From: Pseudomonas subflava
Lineage (GTDB): Bacteria > Pseudomonadota > Gammaproteobacteria > Pseudomonadales > Pseudomonadaceae
Direction: 5' to 3'
Length of the DNA: 64,000 nt
Assembly: GCF_023823685.1 (NCBI RefSeq)
Contig: NZ_JAMXBF010000001.1
Coordinates: 310,001-374,000 of the forward strand
Positions 1 to 11,058 of the stretch are shown here, in pieces. A program made the position numbers and the translations under genes. Each line of letters starts with the position of its first letter. Within the stretch, counting starts at the first letter, position 1. The notes under the pieces were generated by a model, which saw only the letters and a list, made by a program, of their open reading frames with translations, did no database searches and had not been told where the DNA came from.

Positions 1-694
1 AGATCGAGCGGGTGTACTTGAGGCCCCAGGAGGCCTTCTTCGCGACGCTCGGGATCTCGTGGTACATGTTGAAGATCTCGCCTTCATCCATGCCCAGCGA
101 CTCGATGCAGTACTGGTAGGCGTGGGTGTGGATCGCTTCCTCGAAGGCCTGGCGCAGGATGTACTGGCGGCACTCGGGGTTGGTGATCAGGCGGTACACG
201 GCCAGCACCAGGTTGTTGGCAACCAGGCTGTCGGCGGTGGAGAAGAAGCCGAGGTTGCGCATGACGATGCGGCGCTCGTCGTCGCTGAGGCCGTCCTTGC
301 TCTTCCACAGAGCGATGTCGGCGTTCATGTTCACTTCCTGCGGCATCCAGTGGTTGGCGCAACCATCCAGATACTTCTGCCAGGCCCAGTCGTACTTGAA
401 GGGTACGAGCTGGTTGAGATCGGCGCGGGCGTTGATCATCTGCTTGTCGCCGACGTGTACGCGGGCGCTGGCGCCTTCCAGATCGTCCAGGCCTTCCTGG
501 ATGTCCAGGTCGTTCAGGGCCTTTTTGGCGCGGGCGACGGCGTCGGAGTCGTCGGCCGATACGGCGCGGGCGTCTTCCACGGAGCCGGCGGCTTCGTCGT
601 CCAGTTTGTCGATGGTGGTGCCGACTACGGGAGCGGCGGGCTTGGCGGCCGCTTCGGCGGCGTCTTCCTTATCGAATTCGTCCCAGCTGAGCAT
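1..694 (-). CDS. nrdB: Ribonucleoside-diphosphate reductase class Ia, beta subunit (partial, C-terminus outside window)
   Basis: This is the small subunit of aerobic ribonucleotide reductase, which holds the di-iron/tyrosyl radical cofactor used by NrdA to make dNTPs. About 231 N-terminal residues are visible, starting MLSWDEF. An acidic, Ala-rich lead-in of about 65 residues precedes the conserved fold. The segment [18 protein letters not shown] contains the Glu and His metal ligands of the family. I chose the ATG at 694 because an AGGAG lies about 6 bases upstream of it; an in-frame ATG 24 bases earlier (718) has no such site. It lies downstream of nrdA on the same strand, so the two are probably co-transcribed across a 325-bp gap. 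The gene is cut by the window edge, so the C-terminal NrdA-docking tail is not seen. Confidence 0.96.
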   Translation of the reverse strand, partial: MLSWDEFDKEDAAEAAAKPAAPVVGTTIDKLDDEAAGSVEDARAVSADDSDAVARAKKALNDLDIQEGLDDLEGASARVHVGDKQMINARADLNQLVPFKYDWAWQKYLDGCANHWMPQEVNMNADIALWKSKDGLSDDERRIVMRNLGFFSTADSLVANNLVLAVYRLITNPECRQYILRQAFEEAIHTHAYQYCIESLGMDEGEIFNMYHEIPSVAKKASWGLKYTRSI

Positions 695-1019
695 GGTGGT
701 CTCCTGCTTGGTTCTCATGACCGCGGCGTGGCGGCCAGTATGAATGTTCAGTCGTTCTGATTATGTCCGTTGCGATCTGCACGCAAGGGTTGATCGTGTC
801 ACCGAGGTGACGCCCAGGCCCGCGTGGCGGGCGAGGGGAGAGGGAAACAGCCGTCTGAGTGGCTTGTGGCTTTACCAGGCCACTCGATGCGAGCGCGAAG
901 CTGAGCGAGTGAGCGCTAGGCGCCTGGCAGGTTCGAGCCCCTGAGCGTGCTGGTGCACGTGATGGGGGCGGACCTGCCGGGCAACAACGCGGGCGCCGCT
1001 CAGATTCGCGCGCCTTCCC
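695..1019. other. nrdA-nrdB intercistronic region, 325 bp, with two hairpins
   Basis: No convincing reading frame fills this gap. It contains two short perfect inverted repeats: GTCACC-GA-GGTGAC at 798-811 and GCCCGC-GTG-GCGGGC at 818-832. Neither has a U-tract on the minus strand, so they look more like mRNA-structure or processing elements than terminators. The gap is long for two genes whose products must be made in matched amounts. Nothing else is recognised here. Confidence 0.5.
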
Positions 1020-3899
<2,880 letters not shown>

Positions 3900-4054
3900 G
3901 AGTTTCTCCACTTGTAATTGGTTTGGACACCGGGGGTGCCTTGTGTTCATTCCATTGCAAAACGTCGCGATATCCGGCGGTCCGGCCAGACATCGGGAAA
4001 CGGCAGTACAGGGCAGGCTGGGGCCGTCCTGGCTGCGGAAGACGCTTGACACGA

Positions 4055-4070
4055 CCACAACCTGTAGTGG
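4055..4070. promoter_or_regulatory. Weak NrdR-like palindrome in the nrdA leader
   Basis: CCACAACCTGTAGTGG keeps the outer CwA...TwG positions and dyad of the NrdR box but loses the central A. It lies inside the predicted nrdA leader, so it may be an unrelated dyad. Confidence 0.25.
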
Positions 4071-4237
4071 TCGAGATCCGCGACTTCGCGGTCGATCTGT
4101 GAATGCAGGGGAAGGGTGTCGCGCGGTCCGTGCTGTCTTCAGTCGCGGCGGTGGCGGCTGAGCTGAAATGCTAACGGTAGCGCGTGGATCGGGCCCCTCT
4201 GCATTCTTTCTTTTTAGTGTCCCTGGCCTCGAATGAC

Positions 4238-4284
4238 CCACTACATGTTGGGGTGAGGCGCGATGGGGGTACAAGATAATGCGC
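4238..4284 (-). promoter_or_regulatory. Pair of NrdR-box candidates at the nrdA promoter
   Basis: The NrdR consensus is acaCwAtATaTwGtgt. The proximal box (4238-4253) has core CTACATGTTG, matching every invariant position. The distal box (4269-4284) has core CAAGATAATG, matching 8 of 10. The cores start at 4241 and 4272, exactly 31 bp apart, which is the three-turn spacing typical of cooperative NrdR site pairs. The distal box overlaps the predicted -10 element. NrdR is the general repressor of RNR genes. This is inferred from motif and spacing only. Confidence 0.5.
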
Positions 4285-4301
4285 TATCCGGGCCTTTGCA
4301 A
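4273..4301 (-). promoter_or_regulatory. Putative sigma-70 promoter for nrdAB
   Basis: On the minus strand TTGCAA (4301-4296) and TATCTT (4278-4273) are separated by 17 bp, each matching 4 of 6 consensus bases. It is placed so that the NrdR pair would overlap the -10 and the start site. The motif scores are modest; the regulatory context is the main support. Confidence 0.35.
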
Positions 4302-4322
4302 GGGACGCGACGAGGCTGTTTC

Positions 4323-4351
4323 TGTGGATAACTTGTGGGTGAATTGTGGGT
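4323..4351 (-). promoter_or_regulatory. DnaA box plus two helically phased TGTGGGT repeats upstream of nrdA
   Basis: TGTGGATAA (4323-4331) is the exact complement of the strong DnaA box TTATCCACA. Two further TGTGGGT units begin at 4335 and 4346, giving a spacing of 12 and 11 bp. The cluster sits just upstream of the predicted nrdA -35 element. In E. coli DnaA boxes upstream of nrdAB link dNTP synthesis to replication initiation; the same role here is inference. Confidence 0.5.
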
Positions 4352-4449
4352 CTTTTCACCGCAACGCGGCGCAGCCCGCGAACCGCCTGGCTCCTACCGT
4401 TCGTCGACCCTGGCGAGGGCTTTCGAGCGCGCGTGACGCCGCGACGCTA

Positions 4450-4465
4450 ACACAATATGTAGTGT
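4450..4465. promoter_or_regulatory. Near-perfect single NrdR box
   Basis: ACACAATATGTAGTGT matches the 16-bp NrdR consensus at 15 of 16 positions. It lies about 190 bp upstream of the predicted nrdA start and about 50-60 bp upstream of the predicted start site of the divergent two-component operon. I find no partner box at 21 or 31 bp. It could act on nrdA at a distance or bring the two-component genes under NrdR. Confidence 0.55.
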
Positions 4466-4497
4466 TTCTGGCATGCGCTGTGCTAACCGGTTTCGGT

Positions 4498-4506
4498 TGT
4501 TACAAT
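4498..4506 (+). promoter_or_regulatory. Putative extended -10 promoter of the two-component operon
   Basis: TGTTACAAT is an extended -10 (TGn plus TACAAT, 5 of 6). No good -35 is seen. It would give a leader of about 30 bases containing GGAGAG before the GTG start at 4542. Confidence 0.4.
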
Positions 4507-4541
4507 GCCGCCACCTATGGCGCTTCCGCTGGAGAGAAGTC

Positions 4542-5261
4542 GTGGAACAAGAGGCCTGGCAGATCCTGATCGTCGAGGACGATCAGCGGTTGGCGGAGCT
4601 GACCCAGGAATACCTGCAGAGCAATGGCCTGCAGGTGGCAATCGAATCGGATGGTGCCCTCGCCGCGGCGCGTATTCTCAAGGAGCAGCCGGACCTGGTG
4701 GTGCTGGATCTGATGCTGCCGGGCGAGGACGGTCTCTCCATCTGCCGCAAGGTGCGTGGCCAGTACCCGGGCCCGATCCTGATGCTCACCGCGCGCACCG
4801 ACGACATGGACGAGGTGCTGGGCCTGGAGATGGGCGCCGACGACTACGTGTGCAAACCGGTGCGCCCGCGCGTGCTGCTGGCGCGCATTCGTGCCCTGTT
4901 GCGGCGCAGCGAGGGCGGCGAGGTGCCGAACGAGAGCCAGCGCCGCCTGGAATTCGGCCCTCTGGTGATCGACAGCGCCCTGCGCGAGGCCTGGCTGCGC
5001 GATGCGAGCATCGAGCTGACCAGCGCCGAGTTCGACCTGCTCTGGCTGCTGGCGGCCAACGCCGGGCGTATCCTGTCCCGCGAGGAGATCTTCACCGCCC
5101 TGCGCGGCATCGAGTACGACGGCCAGGACCGTTCCATCGACGTGCGCATCTCGCGCATCCGCCCGAAGATCGGCGACGACCCGATGCACCCGCGCCTGAT
5201 CAAGACGGTGCGCAGCAAGGGCTACCTGTTCGTCGCCGAGGCCGCCAGCGCCCTGCAATGA
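4542..5261 (+). CDS. rstA: OmpR-family response regulator, RstA-like
   Basis: This is a DNA-binding response regulator of 239 residues. The receiver domain (about 5-120) has the acidic pair in LIVEDDQ, the phospho-acceptor Asp in VVLDLMLPGEDG, the Thr of MLTART and the Lys of VCKPV. A winged-helix OmpR/PhoB domain follows (about 135-235: SAEFDLLWLLAANAGRILSR). The wording DLMLPGEDGLSICRKVR resembles RstA. The start is GTG at 4542, with GGAGAG five bases upstream; the frame is open further upstream without similarity. Its stop overlaps the kinase start (ATGA), so the two are translationally coupled. A two-component pair divergent from nrdAB is also found in P. aeruginosa. Confidence 0.88.
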   Translation: MEQEAWQILIVEDDQRLAELTQEYLQSNGLQVAIESDGALAAARILKEQPDLVVLDLMLPGEDGLSICRKVRGQYPGPILMLTARTDDMDEVLGLEMGADDYVCKPVRPRVLLARIRALLRRSEGGEVPNESQRRLEFGPLVIDSALREAWLRDASIELTSAEFDLLWLLAANAGRILSREEIFTALRGIEYDGQDRSIDVRISRIRPKIGDDPMHPRLIKTVRSKGYLFVAEAASALQ

Positions 5262-6871
5262 ACAGCATCTTCCTGCGCATCTACGGCGGCATCATCGCCG
5301 CCCTGGTGTTGGTTGCACTGCTCGGCGTCGGCGCCCTGCAGCTGACCAACGAGGTGCGCAGCGACCAGTACCGCGAGCAACTGGCGCGCGGCACCTTCCG
5401 CCTGATGGCGGACAACCTGCAACCGATGGAAGAGGTGGACCGGCGCCGCGCCCTGGCCACCTGGAGCCGCCTGCTCGGGGTGTCGCTGGAGCTGCAGGAC
5501 CTGGCCGCCGGCAGGCTGGACGGCCGCACCCAGGGCCGCCTGCTGCGCGGCCAGGTGCTGGTCGAGCAGACCGGCCCGCATGCGGCGCAGGTCTACGCGC
5601 TGGTCAGCGCCGAGGAGCGGCTGGTGCTGACCACAGGAGTGGAGCAGATCAGCGAGCAGCTGGCGCGCGCCACCGTGTTCCTGCTGATGGACGAGCTGGT
5701 GCGCTACCCCATCGTCGAGCAGCCCAAGCGGCTGGCAGCGCTCAAGGAGGAGAAGCGGTTCGGCTTCGACCTGCGCCTGGTCACATTGGAGAAGGTCGAC
5801 CTGGACGAGGACCAGCAGCGCCGGGTGGACGAGGGCGACACCGTGCTGGCCCTGGGCAAGGGCGGCGACTCGATCCGGGTGATCGCCGGCATGGTCGGCA
5901 CGCCCTGGGTGCTGGAGGTCGGCCCGATCTACCAGATGAACCCCTATCCCACCGAGTTGCTCGTGCTGATCGGCGTGCTCGGCCTGACGCTCACCGGGCT
6001 CATCCTTTATCTGCTGGTGCGCCGCCTGGAGCGTCGCCTGCAGGCGCTGGAGAACGTCGCCGTCAAACTGGCCAGCGGCCGCCTGGATGCCCGCGCGCCC
6101 ACCCAGAGCGCCGACTCGGTGGGGCGCCTGGCCGCCACCTTCAATGCCATGGCCGAGCAACTGCAGCGCCTGCTCAACGTGCAGCGCGAGATGGTCCGCG
6201 CCGTGTCCCACGAGCTGCGCACGCCGGTGGCGCGTCTGCGCTTCGGCCTGGAGATGATCGGCGATGCCGGCAGCGACGAGGCGCGGCACAAGTACATGGA
6301 AGGCATGGACGGCGACATCCAGGAACTCGACAAGCTGGTCGACGAGATGCTGGTCTACGCCCGCCTGGAGCAGGGCTCGCCGGAGCTGATCTACCAGCGG
6401 GTGGACCTGCGCGCGCTGCTCGATCAGGTGATCGGCGAGCTGGCGCCGCTGCGCGCGGCCATCCGCGTCGAGCGCGGCCAGTGCCGCGACGCACCGGATG
6501 GCGGCGTGCTGGTCGAGGCCGAGCCGCGCTATCTGCACCGGGCCCTGCAGAACCTGGTGAGCAACGCCATGCGCCACGCCGAGTCGCGGGTGCGTCTGAC
6601 CTACAGCATTGGCCCGGAGCGCTGCCGGGTGGACGTGGAGGACGACGGCCCCGGCGTGCCCGAAGAAGCCTGGGAGCGCATCTTCACGCCCTTCCTGCGC
6701 CTGGACGACAGCCGCACCCGCGCCTCGGGCGGCCACGGCCTGGGCCTGTCCATCGTGCGTCGCATCATCTACTGGCACGCCGGCCGGGCGCACATCGGCC
6801 GCAGCGAGCAGCTGGGCGGGGCGCGCTTCAGCCTGGTCTGGCCGCGGCGACAAGAGTCGAACGTCGGCTGA
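5258..6871 (+). CDS. rstB: Sensor histidine kinase, RstB-like
   Basis: This is a membrane sensor kinase of 537 residues. It has a first transmembrane helix at about 8-28 and a periplasmic segment of about 200 residues. A second helix follows at about 230-252 (LLVLIGVLGLTLTGLILYLLV), then a HAMP linker. The HisKA box is SHELRTPVARLRFGLEMIG. The ATPase motifs are NLVSNAMRHAE (N box), DDGPGVP (G1) and GGHGLGLSIVRR (G2). The ATG overlaps the regulator's stop by four bases. No stimulus can be read from the periplasmic domain. RstB similarity rests on the dimerisation-box wording and partner type. Confidence 0.88.
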   Translation: MNSIFLRIYGGIIAALVLVALLGVGALQLTNEVRSDQYREQLARGTFRLMADNLQPMEEVDRRRALATWSRLLGVSLELQDLAAGRLDGRTQGRLLRGQVLVEQTGPHAAQVYALVSAEERLVLTTGVEQISEQLARATVFLLMDELVRYPIVEQPKRLAALKEEKRFGFDLRLVTLEKVDLDEDQQRRVDEGDTVLALGKGGDSIRVIAGMVGTPWVLEVGPIYQMNPYPTELLVLIGVLGLTLTGLILYLLVRRLERRLQALENVAVKLASGRLDARAPTQSADSVGRLAATFNAMAEQLQRLLNVQREMVRAVSHELRTPVARLRFGLEMIGDAGSDEARHKYMEGMDGDIQELDKLVDEMLVYARLEQGSPELIYQRVDLRALLDQVIGELAPLRAAIRVERGQCRDAPDGGVLVEAEPRYLHRALQNLVSNAMRHAESRVRLTYSIGPERCRVDVEDDGPGVPEEAWERIFTPFLRLDDSRTRASGGHGLGLSIVRRIIYWHAGRAHIGRSEQLGGARFSLVWPRRQESNVG

Positions 6872-7041
6872 GGTTCGCCGGTCGAAACCTGGCGAGTCGG
6901 CACAGGCGAAGCGGCAACGAGCCGACGGGTCACAACCGTTCGGCGCCCTTCATCAAATTGTCATCGAGTTGTGGCAGCGCCCGCGAACGAATGTCCGCAG
7001 ACTCGCGTACCACTGGGGTTTTGCGTTTTTCGGATATTGCG

Positions 7042-8064
7042 ATGCGAGTTTTTCTCTTCCTCGCCGCGCTCGTGTGCGGCATGCCGTCTATGGCGGCGAA
7101 TCGATGCGACGTTCAGGTGCCGACCGCCACGGCGGATCTGGGCGAGGTGCGCCTGGCCTACCAGAGCATCGGTCGCACCGACGACCCGGCCCTGCTGCTG
7201 GTGATGGGCCTCGGTGGCCAACTGATCCACTGGCCGGACGAGGTGGTCGCCAGCCTGTGCGAGCAGGGCTTTCGGGTGATCCGCTTCGACAATCGCGACG
7301 TCGGTCTCTCCGCCTGGAGCGGCGAGGCGCCGTCGGTGAACATGAGCTACGAACTGCTCAGCTACCAGCTCGGCCTGGGCGCCAGCGCTCCTTATACGTT
7401 GCGTGACATGGCCGGCGACGCGCTGGGCCTGATGGATACGCTCGGCATCCGCCAGTTCCACGTGCTCGGCGCCAGCATGGGCGGGATGATCGCCCAGCAC
7501 ATGGCGGACCTGGCGCCGCGGCGGGTGGAGAGCCTGACACTGGTGATGACCAGCTCCAGCGCGCCGGGCCTGCCGGCGCCGGACCCGCGTCTGCTGCACC
7601 AGCTGGCGCGGCGCGAGGCACCGGACCGTGCCGGTGCCATCGAGCAGCAGGCCGATCTGCTGGCCGCCCTCGGCAACCCCAGCCTGGCCGTGGACCGCGC
7701 GCAGCTGCTGGCCGAGGCGGAGCTCAGCTACGACCGCGCGTTCAATCCCCTGGGTGTGCAGCGGCAGATCCTGGCGATACTGGCCGAGCCGAGCCGGGTG
7801 GAGCTGCTCAACCGCCTGAAGGTGCCGACCCTGGTGGTACACGGCACCGCCGATCCTCTGCTGCCGGTGATGCATGGCGTGCACGTGGCCGCCCATATAA
7901 AGGGTAGCGAGCTGCGGCTGATCCCGGGCCTGGCCCATCGCTTCCAGTCGGCCTACAAGGAACCGCTGCTGGCCGCCGTGCTGCCGCACCTGCGCGCCCA
8001 TCGTCTGGAGGGCGAGCAGCAGCTGGCGCAGCAGATGGAGGGAGCAGGGGAGCAGCCGCTCTAG
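7042..8064 (+). CDS. Secreted alpha/beta-fold hydrolase
   Basis: This is a predicted exported hydrolase of 340 residues. An N-terminal signal peptide (MRVFLFLAALVCGMPSMAA) decides the start at 7042; an in-frame ATG at 6991 would bury it. The nucleophile elbow is GASMGG (Ser), the acid is probably the Asp in VHGTADPLLP and the base the His in GLAHRF. FDNRDVGLS and LGASMGGMIAQ are typical of the esterase/peroxidase-like branch that includes RdmC-type methylesterases. No strong ribosome binding site is visible. It stands alone between the two-component operon and a REP-rich gap. Substrate unknown. Confidence 0.8.
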   Translation: MRVFLFLAALVCGMPSMAANRCDVQVPTATADLGEVRLAYQSIGRTDDPALLLVMGLGGQLIHWPDEVVASLCEQGFRVIRFDNRDVGLSAWSGEAPSVNMSYELLSYQLGLGASAPYTLRDMAGDALGLMDTLGIRQFHVLGASMGGMIAQHMADLAPRRVESLTLVMTSSSAPGLPAPDPRLLHQLARREAPDRAGAIEQQADLLAALGNPSLAVDRAQLLAEAELSYDRAFNPLGVQRQILAILAEPSRVELLNRLKVPTLVVHGTADPLLPVMHGVHVAAHIKGSELRLIPGLAHRFQSAYKEPLLAAVLPHLRAHRLEGEQQLAQQMEGAGEQPL

Positions 8065-8120
8065 TCGGCGCGAAGGGTGTGGGCTGGAGCAGGTTTGCTG
8101 AGTTAGGTGTGCTGAGCTAG

Positions 8121-8172
8121 GTGCGCGCGGCGCACCCTACTGGATCATGCATGTAGGGTGCGCCATGCGCAC
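8121..8172. repeat. REP-like inverted repeat pair
   Basis: Two 20-bp arms, 8121-8140 and 8153-8172, are inverted copies (18 of 20 identical) of GTAGGGTGCGCCGCGCGCAC, separated by 12 bp. Each arm is itself a hairpin (GGTGCGC...GCGCACC). This is the layout of paired REP elements mobilised by REP-associated transposases in pseudomonads; no such transposase is in the window. A third copy lies at 8252-8271. The rest of the 8065-8354 gap is featureless. Confidence 0.75.
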
Positions 8173-8251
8173 CATGCCGCCCCACATGTCCGTACTTTCC
8201 CGCCCATCGGGCGCAGGTCTTTCCACCGCACCATCGATACCCGCGAACCCA

Positions 8252-8271
8252 GTAGGGTGCGCCGCGCGCAC
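8252..8271. repeat. REP-like single copy
   Basis: GTAGGGTGCGCCGCGCGCAC is identical to the complement of the left arm of the pair at 8121-8172. It stands alone, 84 bp before the glpD stop. Confidence 0.7.
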
Positions 8272-8354
8272 CGTGGCACTCCGCATGTCGCCCGCCAACC
8301 AAGCGGCACAGTGGCACTCCATGGATGTCGCACGCCCACCCGCACGGCTGGGCG

Positions 8355-9881
8355 TCAGGCGCTGGCCGGCAACGCCTGCGGGTGATCGCTCAGGTAGTCG
8401 CGCAGGCGCGCCTGCTGGCCCGGCGTCATAAACAGGCCGAGCTTGGTGCGGCGCCAGAGGATGTCGTCCGCCTCCATTGCCCATTCCTCGCGGCGCAGGT
8501 AATCCACCTCGCGGGTGTAGAGGCCGGCGCCCAGGTGGTCGCCCAGTTGGCTCTGTCGCTGCACGCCGTCCAGCAGCTGCCAGGTGCGGCTGCCGTAGGT
8601 GCTGGCCCAGCGCCGGGCCAGCTCGCGGTCGAGCCAGCCGAAGCGGGCGATCAGCTTGTCCACCAGCGCATCGCGGCTGTCCATGTTCTCGCCGCCGGGC
8701 AGCGGCGCCTTGGCGGTCCACGCCGGGCACAGGTGGGGGAAGCTCGGCGCCAGCAACTCCATGGCCGACTCGGCCAGCTTGCGGTAGGTGGTCAGCTTGC
8801 CGCCGAACACCGACAGCAGCGGAGCCTCGCCCGGCGTGCCGGACAGCGACAGGGTGTAGTCGCGGGTGATCGCCGAGGGCTGGTCGGACTCGTCGTCGCA
8901 CAGCGGACGCACGCCGGAATAGGTGTGCAGGATGTCGTCGCGCGACAGCTGCTGCTTGAAGTGGGCGTTGACCACCTGCAGCACGTAGTCGGTCTCTTCC
9001 TCGCTGATGCGCACCTGGGCCGGGTCGCCCTGGTACTCGCGGTCGGTGGTGCCGATCAGGCTGAAGCGGTCCAGCCAGGGGATGACGAAGACGATGCGCT
9101 GGTCTTCGTTCTGCAGGATGTAGGCGTGGTCGGCGTCGTGCAGGCGCGGCACGACGATGTGGCTGCCCTGGATCAGGCGGATGCCGTAGGGCGTCTTCTG
9201 CTTCAGATCGTCCTGGAGGAAGCGCGCCACCCAGGGGCCGGCGGCGTTGACCAGCGCGCGGGCGCGGATCGAGAACAGGCTGCCGTCGGCGCGCTCCAGG
9301 TGCAGGTGCCACAGGCCCTTGCTGCGCCGCGCGCTGACGCAGCGGGTGCGGGTGTGGATATGCGCGTGGCGCTCGCGGGCGGCCATGGCGTTGAGCACCA
9401 CCAGGCGCGCATCGTCCACCCAGCAGTCGGAGTATTCGAAGCCGCGTGTCATCTCGGGCTTGAGCGGACTGCCGATGCCGAAGCGCACGCCGTGCGAGCC
9501 CGGCAGCTTCTCGCGCTTGCCCAGATGGTCGTAGAGGAACAGGCCGGCGCGGATCATCCAGGCCGGACGCAGGTGCGGGCGGTGCGGCAGGACGAAACGC
9601 ATCGGCTTGACGATGTGCGGTGCCTTGGCCAGCAGCACCTCGCGCTCGGCGAGTGCCTCGCGCACCAGGCGGAACTCGTAGTGTTCGAGATAGCGCAGGC
9701 CGCCATGAATCAGTTTGCTGCTGGCCGACGAGGTGTGCTGGGCCAGGTCGTCGCGTTCGCAAAGGAACACCGAGAGCCCGCGGCCGGCGGCGTCGGCGGC
9801 GATGCCGACACCGTTGATGCCGCCGCCGACCACGGCCAGGTCATAGATTTCGGCGAGGGGAGGCGTCTGGGTGAGCGGCAT
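8355..9881 (-). CDS. glpD: Aerobic glycerol-3-phosphate dehydrogenase
   Basis: This is a FAD-dependent, membrane-associated enzyme of 508 residues, oxidising glycerol 3-phosphate to dihydroxyacetone phosphate and feeding electrons to the quinone pool. The N-terminal dinucleotide-binding motif is DLAVVGGGINGVGIAADAAG, followed by the family signature SSASSKLIHGGLRYLE. FGGKLTTYRKLAE marks the C-terminal part. Length is normal for GlpD. A GlpR operator candidate lies 36 bp upstream of the start. The gene is followed in the minus direction by the REP-bearing gap; glpR lies upstream on the same strand. Confidence 0.97.
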   Translation of the reverse strand: MPLTQTPPLAEIYDLAVVGGGINGVGIAADAAGRGLSVFLCERDDLAQHTSSASSKLIHGGLRYLEHYEFRLVREALAEREVLLAKAPHIVKPMRFVLPHRPHLRPAWMIRAGLFLYDHLGKREKLPGSHGVRFGIGSPLKPEMTRGFEYSDCWVDDARLVVLNAMAARERHAHIHTRTRCVSARRSKGLWHLHLERADGSLFSIRARALVNAAGPWVARFLQDDLKQKTPYGIRLIQGSHIVVPRLHDADHAYILQNEDQRIVFVIPWLDRFSLIGTTDREYQGDPAQVRISEEETDYVLQVVNAHFKQQLSRDDILHTYSGVRPLCDDESDQPSAITRDYTLSLSGTPGEAPLLSVFGGKLTTYRKLAESAMELLAPSFPHLCPAWTAKAPLPGGENMDSRDALVDKLIARFGWLDRELARRWASTYGSRTWQLLDGVQRQSQLGDHLGAGLYTREVDYLRREEWAMEADDILWRRTKLGLFMTPGQQARLRDYLSDHPQALPASA

Positions 9882-9916
9882 GGCAAGGCACCGTTTCGTT
9901 GTAATGTGAACGTTAT

Positions 9917-9936
9917 GATGTTCGAATTCGAAAATA
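9917..9936. promoter_or_regulatory. GlpR operator candidate at glpD
   Basis: GATGTTCGAATTCGAAAATA is a 20-bp dyad. Its left half matches the GlpR half-site WATKYTCGWW at 9 of 10 positions and its right half at 10 of 10 (read on the complement). It lies between glpR and glpD, immediately upstream of glpD. GlpR releases such sites when glycerol 3-phosphate is present. Confidence 0.75.
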
Positions 9937-10057
9937 TGCTAGCCGAGCGTGATCGCTTCCGCCACCCCATGGGCGGTCCGGTCATCAGAAAGGGGAAAGG
10001 GCCGCACGCAGTCCGGGGCGCGATCCAGCGGGGCGCGGCGCGGCGCGGCGCTCAGGC

Positions 10058-10116
10058 GTAGCCCGGATGCAATCCGGGAAGCAGGCGAATCAGGACCCGG
10101 ATTGCATCCGGGCTAC
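10058..10116. repeat. REP-like perfect inverted repeat
   Basis: Two 21-bp arms, 10058-10078 and 10096-10116, are exact inverted copies; the arm is GTAGCCCGGATGCAATCCGG plus one G. They are separated by 17 bp. It lies between glpD and glpR and is followed by the glpR stop 26 bp on. The sequence family differs from the 8121 element. Confidence 0.75.
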
Positions 10117-10141
10117 CAGCGCCAAGACGCGCGTTGCGGAA

Positions 10142-10900
10142 TCAGACGACGTGCAGCTGGATCTTCTGCTCGGCCAGCAGACGGGCCAGGCCGGGGGCGG
10201 GTGGGGCGTCGGTGTAGATGTGGTCGACCAGGGCGATGGAGCCCAGGCGCACCACTGCATTGCGGCCGAACTTGCTGGAGTCGGCGGCCAGCAGCACCTG
10301 GCGGGCGTTGTCGATGATGGCCTGGGAAACCCGCACTTCCTGGTAGTCGAAATCGAGCAGGCTGCCGTCCTCGTCGATGCCGCTGATGCCCATCACGGCG
10401 AAGTCGACCTTGAACTGCTGGATGAAGTCGGCTGCTGCCTGGCCGACCACGCCGCCGTCGCTGCGCACGCTGCCGCCGGCCACCAGCACCTCGAAGTCGG
10501 CCTTGTCCGCCAGGGTGGCGGCCACGTGCAGGTTGTTGGTGATCACCTTGAGATGCTTGTGGCCGAGCAGGGCGCGGGCGATGGCTTCGGTGGTGGTGCC
10601 GATGCTGATGAACAGCGAGGCGTAGTCGGGAATGCTGGCGGCGATAGTCTCGGCAATGCGCTGTTTCTCGTCGCGCATCTGCCCGGCGCGCATGGCATAG
10701 GCGGTGTTCTGGATGCTCGAAGCCTCGCTGGCCGCGCCGCCGTGGGTGCGCCGCAGCAGGCCCTGCTCGGCCAGCTGGTTGATGTCGCGGCGGATGGTCT
10801 GCGGGGTGACGGCGAAGGCCTGGGCCAGCTCGTCGATGCTGACGTAGCCGCGCTCGCGGGCGCGTTCGAGGATGCTCTGCTGGCGGGGCGGGAGGCTCAT
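10142..10900 (-). CDS. glpR: Glycerol-3-phosphate regulon repressor, DeoR family
   Basis: This repressor of the glp regulon has 252 residues. It has a DeoR-type N-terminal helix-turn-helix (about 20-45: [20 protein letters not shown]) followed by the recognition-helix wording LLRRTHGGA. The C-terminal sugar-phosphate sensor domain has [13 protein letters not shown] and [12 protein letters not shown]. An AAAGGA lies just upstream of the ATG. It is on the same strand as glpD with a 260-bp gap holding a repeat and an operator candidate, so glpD probably has its own promoter. Confidence 0.95.
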   Translation of the reverse strand: MSLPPRQQSILERARERGYVSIDELAQAFAVTPQTIRRDINQLAEQGLLRRTHGGAASEASSIQNTAYAMRAGQMRDEKQRIAETIAASIPDYASLFISIGTTTEAIARALLGHKHLKVITNNLHVAATLADKADFEVLVAGGSVRSDGGVVGQAAADFIQQFKVDFAVMGISGIDEDGSLLDFDYQEVRVSQAIIDNARQVLLAADSSKFGRNAVVRLGSIALVDHIYTDAPPAPGLARLLAEQKIQLHVV

Positions 10901-11058
10901 GGGCTTTCCTTTTTATGGGCCGGCGGATTATAGCGGGGCGTTGCCGACTGGCGACTGTCGTGGCGCCGATCCGGCCGGGCCGCTTGCCGGCCGCCGCGGC
11001 GTGACGTTAAAAACTGCTCGCGGCGATTTTTTCCGCTAAGGTACGCGCTTCCGTCAGG

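Larger units (their letters stand above)
3900..4541. other. Divergent regulatory region between nrdA and the RstA-like regulator (642 bp)
   Basis: No gene is seen here. The region holds candidate NrdR boxes (4238-4253, 4269-4284, 4450-4465, weaker 4055-4070), a DnaA-box cluster (4323-4351), a putative nrdA promoter (4273-4301) and a putative promoter for the two-component operon (4498-4506). The predicted nrdA 5' leader would be about 365 bases long, unusually long. These elements are listed separately with individual confidence. Confidence 0.6.

Noticed and set aside
920..945. tRNA-like T-arm sequence GGTTCGAGCCCC in the nrdA-nrdB gap
   Set aside because: No acceptor, D or anticodon arm can be built around it and no CCA end is present.
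7042..8064. Cytoplasmic start at 6991 for the alpha/beta hydrolase
   Set aside because: It would place 17 residues before a convincing signal peptide; neither start has a good ribosome binding site, so the signal peptide decides.
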